Assembly (NCBI GenBank): GCA_948750805.1
Contig: CAPZYV010000031.1
Coordinates: 1 to 9,740 of the forward strand
Length of the DNA stretch: 9,740 bases
Reading direction: 5' to 3'
Origin: an uncultured Bacilli bacterium
GTDB taxonomy: Bacteria > Bacillota_I > Bacilli_A > RF39 > UBA660
Both the position numbers and the translations under genes were made by a program. Every line of letters begins with the position of its first letter. Position 1 is the stretch's first letter. This document shows, in pieces, positions 6,391 to 9,740 of this stretch. The notes below the pieces were generated by a model that did no database searches, was not told the origin of the DNA, and saw nothing but the letters and a program-made list of their open reading frames with translations.

Positions 6391-7085
6391 GAGATAATAT
6401 AATTTATAAAATATATAGTAAAAAAACAATAGATAGAATAACAAATAAAGTTAAATTATTAGGAGTATATAACAACTATAATATAGCATTTTTGCTTAAT
6501 TTAAGATTAGTTGTATCAATAATTATTTTTGTAACTACTTTATTTTTTTCGAAATATGGTTATATACTTGCACCAATGTTAACTATTCTTTTTTACTATT
6601 TTAGTGAAAAAATGGTTTTAGATTATCAGATTTATAAAAGAGCAAAAAAATTAGATAAGGAAGCATTATTCTTTTTTGAAGTATTAGTTTTAACTTTAGA
6701 AGGAGGAAGAAATTTAAAACATGCACTTAATTTAACTGTAAGTAATATAGATTCCGAAATATCGGCAGAATTTAAAAAGATGCTAGCAGAAGTAAAACTT
6801 GGTAAAAGTTTGAATGAGAGCTTGGAAGCAATGAAAAAAAGAATTCCTAGTGATACTATTAATAATACGTTACTTAATATGATTCAATCTAATACTTTTG
6901 GAAATAGTATTGTTGATTCTATGTATAATCAAATTGATTATTTAAGAGGAAAACAATTACTAGATGTTAAAGCTGAAATAGCAAAGCTTCCAACAAAAGT
7001 TAGTGTAATAAGTGTTATATTTTTTGTACCTATAATGCTTCTTATAATATTAGCTCCAGTTATAATAGAATATATTAGTAAATAA
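6387..7085 (+). CDS. tadC: TadC-like inner-membrane platform protein
   Basis: A 232-residue partner of TadB and the last gene of the pilus operon. Helices are predicted near 35-55, 57-75 and 203-226. The T2SSF-like domain lies between them, with F-F-E-V-L-V-L-T-L-E-G-G-R-N-L near 96-110 and the paired V-K-L-G-K-S-L-N-E-S-L at 136-146. It is shorter than many TadC proteins, which often have about 280-330 residues and an extra N-terminal helix. The N-terminus still looks native: AGGTGA (6377-6382) is four bases before the ATG, which overlaps the tadB TGA. A clear terminator follows within a few bases. Confidence 0.83.
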   Translation: MRDNIIYKIYSKKTIDRITNKVKLLGVYNNYNIAFLLNLRLVVSIIIFVTTLFFSKYGYILAPMLTILFYYFSEKMVLDYQIYKRAKKLDKEALFFFEVLVLTLEGGRNLKHALNLTVSNIDSEISAEFKKMLAEVKLGKSLNESLEAMKKRIPSDTINNTLLNMIQSNTFGNSIVDSMYNQIDYLRGKQLLDVKAEIAKLPTKVSVISVIFFVPIMLLIILAPVIIEYISK

Positions 7086-7088
7086 TTT

Positions 7089-7116
7089 ATTGAGACTTTT
7101 TAGGTTTCAATTTTTT
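7089..7116 (+). terminator. Rho-independent terminator of the tad operon
   Basis: An 8-bp stem (ATTGAGAC at 7089-7096 with GTTTCAAT at 7104-7111, including one G-U pair) and a 7-base loop are followed by T residues at 7112-7116. It begins three bases after the tadC stop. Confidence 0.8.
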
Positions 7117-7127
7117 ATATTAAATTG

Positions 7128-7149
7128 TTGACTTTTGTTTATGTGTCAA
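7128..7149. repeat. TTGAC-N12-GTCAA inverted repeat upstream of the DedA-like gene
   Basis: TTGAC (7128-7132) and GTCAA (7145-7149) form a dyad with a 12-base centre, and four T residues follow directly. It could be an operator or a weak second terminator. The TTGACT it contains resembles a -35 box, but no good -10 lies 16-18 bases downstream. Confidence 0.3.
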
Positions 7150-7156
7150 TTTTTGC

Positions 7157-7202
7157 TATATTTAAGATAATTAATGTATTTTAAGAAAAAATGTATTATA
7201 AT
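7157..7202 (+). promoter_or_regulatory. Candidate -10 elements for the DedA-rmuC unit
   Basis: Two candidates are seen: an extended -10 TGC-TATATT (hexamer at 7157-7162, with a poor -35 TTGTTT 16 bases upstream), and a perfect TATAAT at 7197-7202 with no good -35. The second would start the transcript near 7209, at the weak Shine-Dalgarno GTGAT, as in other genes of this window. Which is used cannot be settled by eye. Confidence 0.4.
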
Positions 7203-7218
7203 AATAATGTGATGAAAT

Positions 7219-7800
7219 ATGTTTGATACAATCGATACATTTATAGAGACTACTTTACAAGGTATGGGTATTTGGGGACCAATAGTAGGCTGTTTTTTTA
7301 TTACGATAGAGTCTATGGTACCTATTTTGCCTCTATTTGTTTTTATAACGCTTAATTTTTTAGCTTTTGGCAACATAGTTGGTTTTATTATCTCTTGGTT
7401 TTTTACTTGTATAGGATGCTCTATATCATTTTTCTTATTTCGGAGTAAATTTCAAACATGGTGGTATAAAAGACTTAAAGCTAAAGGTTTAATAAGTACA
7501 CAAACTATGAATAAAATAACTAGTTTAAAGTTTGAACAGTTAACAACTATTATAGCAATACCTTTTACTCCAGCTTTTTTAGTTAACATAGCTTGTGGGT
7601 TATCTAAAATGACTTATAAAAAATTTATATGTGCTTTAATGATAGGTAAAGCTTTCTTAGTTTATTTCTGGGGATTTGTAGGGGTAAGTTTAGTGGAAAG
7701 TTTAAAACATCCCGAGTATTTAATTAAAGTAGTTGTCTTAATGCTTGTTGCTTATTTAATAAGTAAGGTAATAAGTAAAAAATTTAATTTAGGAGAGTAG
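7219..7800 (+). CDS. DedA/VTT (SNARE-associated, TVP38-type) family membrane protein
   Basis: A 193-residue membrane protein with the DedA/VTT layout. A short amphipathic N-terminus is followed by I-E-S-M-V-P-I-L-P-L near residues 30-39, the conserved E-x-x-x-P-x-x-P re-entrant motif. A second helix pair ends in S-F-F-L-F-R near 70-75. A later region, I-P-F-T-P-A-F-L-V-N-I-A-C-G-L-S, corresponds to the conserved P-x-x-P...N...G segment, and the C-terminus is a terminal helix. Some characterised DedA/VTT members move or flip phospholipids or carrier lipids such as undecaprenyl phosphate, or affect membrane homeostasis; the substrate of this one is not known. The Arg usually found just before the second Pro motif appears to be absent (Ala-Ile-Pro here). 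The start at 7219 has a weak GTGAT five bases upstream. The gene is eight bases before rmuC, so the two are probably co-transcribed. Confidence 0.72.
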   Translation: MFDTIDTFIETTLQGMGIWGPIVGCFFITIESMVPILPLFVFITLNFLAFGNIVGFIISWFFTCIGCSISFFLFRSKFQTWWYKRLKAKGLISTQTMNKITSLKFEQLTTIIAIPFTPAFLVNIACGLSKMTYKKFICALMIGKAFLVYFWGFVGVSLVESLKHPEYLIKVVVLMLVAYLISKVISKKFNLGE

Positions 7801-7808
7801 GAGAAAAT

Positions 7809-8888
7809 ATGGATTATATAATTGTTAGTATGTTAGGGGTAACAATTTTACTTTTAATAATTAATTTATTTAAAAAAAATGGGGAAGCAGAAATTACTGA
7901 AAGATTAGGAAAATTGGAGCTTGGGATTGTAAAAGAAATTGGTGATTTTAAAGTTAATTTTACTAATGATTTACGTAAAGATTTTGATACATTAGATGAA
8001 AAAATTGATAGAAAGCTTACAGAAATTAATAGTAAAGTTACTGAAAAACTGGACCAAAGCTTGGAGAAAACTAATCGAACTTTTGCAAATGTTTTAGAAA
8101 GACTTTCTAAGATTGATGAAGCCCAAAAGAAAATTGATGGTTTAGGTGAAGATATTATATCTTTACAAAGTATTTTAACAGATAAGAAAACGAGAGGTAT
8201 ATTTGGTGAAGTTAATCTTAACTTTATTTTAGAAAATGCTTTTGGAAGCGAAAATTCAGGTGTTTATGAAATACAGCATAAAATGAGCAATGGTTTTATT
8301 GCGGATGCGATATTGTATGCGCCATCACCTTTAGGAACAATTGCTATAGATTCTAAATTTCCTTTAGAAAATTATGAACGTATGACTGATAAGACTAAAA
8401 GTAGTAGTGAAAGAATGACATATGAAAAACAATTTAAAGTTGATTTTAAAAAACATATTGATGCAATAAGTAGTAAATATATAATACCTGGTGAGACAGC
8501 TAGTGAAGCTATAATGTTTTTACCAGCTGAAGCAATATTTGCTGAAGTTAATGCTTATCACCGAGATATCATTGATTATGCTTATAGTAAGAAGGTATGG
8601 ATTACTAGTCCGACAACTTTAATGAGTATGTTAACTATTGTCGAAATGGTTCTTAAAAATATGGAAAGAGATAAATATGCTAAAATAATTCATGCAGAAT
8701 TAAATAAACTTGCTATTGAGTTTGACCGTTATAAAGAACGTTGGGACAAGCTTGCAAGAAATATTAGTACGGTTTCTAAGAGTGTAGAAGAACTTAATAC
8801 AACAAGTGAAAAAATTACGAAAAGATTTGATTCTATTAATAAAGTAGAAGTTGATAAATTAGAGAATAAAGAATTTATTACAAATTAA
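7809..8888 (+). CDS. rmuC: RmuC-family DNA recombination protein
   Basis: A 359-residue RmuC-family protein. An N-terminal membrane anchor (about residues 3-20) is followed by a long charged coiled coil (about 25-125). The conserved core then shows K-T-R-G-I-F-G-E-V-N-L (127-137), F-I-A-D-A-I-L-Y-A-P (163-172) and A-I-D-S-K-F-P-L-E-N-Y (179-189). Asp166, Asp181 and Lys183 fit a PD-(D/E)XK-like nuclease centre. Further conserved segments are S-E-A-I-M-F-L-P-A-E-A (232-242) and W-I-T-S-P-T-T-L (264-271). RmuC was named in E. coli for limiting inversion at short inverted repeats; a nuclease role is predicted from the fold. AGGAG (7799-7803), five bases upstream, supports the start. The last residues run directly into the shared hairpin. 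Confidence 0.92.
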   Translation: MDYIIVSMLGVTILLLIINLFKKNGEAEITERLGKLELGIVKEIGDFKVNFTNDLRKDFDTLDEKIDRKLTEINSKVTEKLDQSLEKTNRTFANVLERLSKIDEAQKKIDGLGEDIISLQSILTDKKTRGIFGEVNLNFILENAFGSENSGVYEIQHKMSNGFIADAILYAPSPLGTIAIDSKFPLENYERMTDKTKSSSERMTYEKQFKVDFKKHIDAISSKYIIPGETASEAIMFLPAEAIFAEVNAYHRDIIDYAYSKKVWITSPTTLMSMLTIVEMVLKNMERDKYAKIIHAELNKLAIEFDRYKERWDKLARNISTVSKSVEELNTTSEKITKRFDSINKVEVDKLENKEFITN

Positions 8889-8919
8889 AAAAGAATAGCA
8901 ATGTTTAGCTATTTCTTTT
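8889..8919. terminator. Bidirectional terminator between rmuC and the HIRAN gene
   Basis: GAATAGC (8893-8899) pairs with GCTATTTC (8908-8915) with one bulged T, and the stem extends through A/T pairs at 8889-8892 with 8916-8919 around an 8-base loop. On the minus strand it is followed by six T residues; on the plus strand by the T-rich CTTTTCTTTT. The stop codon of the minus-strand gene (plus 8909-8911) lies in the stem. Confidence 0.7.
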
Positions 8920-9397
8920 CTTTTACAATAATATCCAGAGAAATACCAATATTTAATTTTTCAGTTTTGATATAGTCTTTTTTATCATCATGAATAACAT
9001 TTTTTAAATTACCACCAGATAAATAAGCATTTATAATTATATTACTTTTATTGTTGATAAATGGTAATAAAAATGGTACTTCTTTTTTAGGAATATTTCC
9101 GACTTCTAAATATTCATCATCAAAATTATTAATTAAGACTTTTATAGCATCTTCATTATTATATTTATATGCTTCAAGATAAACATCACTTAATTCGACA
9201 TTATTGAATTCAATTAGATTTTTATTCTCTTTTAATAAATCTTTATCTTTTAATCCCTTGAATTTTTTAAATTCTTTATAGTAAATACCATTTTCAATAA
9301 TTTTATTAATATTTTTGGGATGTTTATTAAATGTAACACCTACAACCTTTATAGTTTTATGATATAAAATATTTAAATCACTTACTTTATTATTCAT
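8909..9397 (-). CDS. Stand-alone HIRAN-domain protein
   Basis: A 162-residue soluble protein whose first 115 or so residues fit the HIRAN domain. I-K-V-V-G-V-T-F near residues 16-23 is the first strand, followed by a Lys-rich helix with E-N-G. Next comes the diagnostic stretch E-A-Y-K-Y-N-N-E-D-A-I-K-V (75-87), then Y-L-E-V-G-N-I-P-K-K-E-V (96-107), corresponding to the 'G-y-i-p' segment. HIRAN domains in eukaryotic HLTF/Rad5 bind single-stranded 3' DNA ends; free-standing bacterial HIRAN proteins are known mainly from sequence, so a DNA-end or stalled-fork role here is inference. The remaining C-terminal strands are not recognised. GGTGAT (plus 9401-9406) lies just before the ATG. The gene converges with rmuC, sharing its terminator, and is co-oriented with the downstream regulator. 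Confidence 0.72.
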   Translation of the reverse strand: MNNKVSDLNILYHKTIKVVGVTFNKHPKNINKIIENGIYYKEFKKFKGLKDKDLLKENKNLIEFNNVELSDVYLEAYKYNNEDAIKVLINNFDDEYLEVGNIPKKEVPFLLPFINNKSNIIINAYLSGGNLKNVIHDDKKDYIKTEKLNIGISLDIIVKEKK

Positions 9398-9412
9398 AAT
9401 ATCACCAGTTAA

Positions 9413-9421
9413 AGTATAACA
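9413..9421 (-). promoter_or_regulatory. Extended -10 promoter of the HIRAN gene
   Basis: The minus strand reads TGTTATACT, an extended -10 (TGn plus TATACT) ending 6 bases before the GGTGAT Shine-Dalgarno site. The -35 region 17 bases upstream (TTTAAT) is weak. A start near 9406 would give a leader of about 10 bases. Confidence 0.45.
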
Positions 9422-9471
9422 TAAATATTAGTTAAATTAAAAGAACTATTGATATTTTATTTACAATAATT

Positions 9472-9740
9472 CTAATTATTAATTTTAATGTCTAAATATT
9501 TATTATCAGTTCTATTAAGTAGATAGTCAGCGGATATATTATATAATTTAGATAACGAATAAAGTGTTGAAGTTGATATTAAAAATTTACCTTTTTCATA
9601 ATGGCTTAATATAGAATTAGTAATATGTAATTTTTTGGCTAGGTCTATTTGTTTTAGATTATGTTCACGTCTAGATTTACGTAAACGCTGACCTGATACT
9701 TTTAAATCTATTTCAGATTTAATATCATTGTATTGTCTAA
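9472..9740 (-). CDS. XRE/Cro-CI-family helix-turn-helix regulator (5' truncated by window edge)
   Basis: The minus-strand frame is open from the window edge to TAG at plus 9472-9474 and gives 88 residues without an in-frame ATG, so the start lies outside. The C-terminal 70 or so residues form an XRE-type DNA-binding domain. G-Q-R-L-R-K-S-R-R-E-H opens helix 1, then L-K-Q-I-D-L-A-K-K-L forms helix 2, and T-N-S-I-L-S-H-Y-E-K-G is the recognition helix. L-Y-S-L-S-K-L-Y-N-I-S-A-D-Y-L-L closes with the typical helix 5. At least 16 residues precede the domain, whereas many small XRE repressors begin almost at this point. The protein ends soon after the domain, so any effector part would have to be N-terminal. 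The targets are unknown. The 74-base gap to the HIRAN gene holds that gene's promoter and a weak A/T-only dyad (about 9461-9477) without a T-run. Confidence 0.82.
   Translation of the reverse strand, partial: RQYNDIKSEIDLKVSGQRLRKSRREHNLKQIDLAKKLHITNSILSHYEKGKFLISTSTLYSLSKLYNISADYLLNRTDNKYLDIKINN

Noticed and set aside
7146..7376. Minus-strand open frame of 76 codons
   Set aside because: It overlaps the start of the DedA-like gene and its promoter region on the other strand, has no Shine-Dalgarno site and resembles no family; it is a shadow.
9461..9477. AATAAT-TAGA-ATTATT dyad as a terminator for the XRE gene
   Set aside because: It is a 6-bp all-A/T stem with no T-run downstream on the minus strand; it is likely chance.

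Overview
The window is strongly AT-rich chromosomal DNA, roughly one G or C base in four by eye. It has Shine-Dalgarno sites of the AGGTGA and AGGAG types and short spacers between genes. All visible tryptophans are TGG, and no gene has an internal TGA, so the standard bacterial code fits better than the Mycoplasma code. There is no secretin or other outer-membrane pilus part. This suggests a low-GC monoderm Firmicute, perhaps one of the small-genome Bacilli or uncultured Mollicutes-like gut lineages. That placement is an inference from composition and gene content.

Layout. Positions 1-434 hold the 3' end of obgE, from its G4 motif through the C-terminal OCT domain, closed by a terminator hairpin that includes the stop codon. 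A small DUF192 gene (508-837) runs on the minus strand. Divergent from it is a gene for a 12-helix MFS-like transporter (943-2119), which is broken by a frameshift exactly inside three perfect copies of a 10-bp repeat. Two copies would restore one open frame of 388 codons.

The core of the window is a seven-gene Tad/Flp pilus operon (2229-7085) with a good sigma-A-type promoter (2177-2205) and its own terminator (7089-7116). It encodes a Flp major pilin, two TadE/TadG-like pseudopilins, a TadZ/CpaE-like ATPase, the TadA/CpaF secretion ATPase, and the platform proteins TadB and TadC. The genes are tightly packed and several overlap. In the inferred mechanism, TadZ places the machine, TadA powers it, TadB and TadC form the inner platform, and the pilins are the exported subunits. 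No prepilin peptidase (TadV/CpaA) is present here, so it must be encoded elsewhere.

Downstream is a two-gene unit: a DedA/VTT-family membrane protein (7219-7800) and an RmuC-like protein (7809-8888). These converge on a minus-strand gene for a stand-alone HIRAN-domain protein (8909-9397), and one hairpin lies between the two stop codons. The window ends in the 3' part of a minus-strand XRE-family helix-turn-helix regulator (9472-9740) that continues beyond the edge.

The most interesting points are the 10-bp repeat switch in the transporter gene, the reduced Tad locus with one pseudopilin lacking Glu+5, and a recurring arrangement in which the -10 box lies only about 6-10 bases before the Shine-Dalgarno site, predicting very short leaders. 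There is no stretch over 300 bases without a gene, and no tRNA, rRNA, CRISPR array or insertion sequence was seen.
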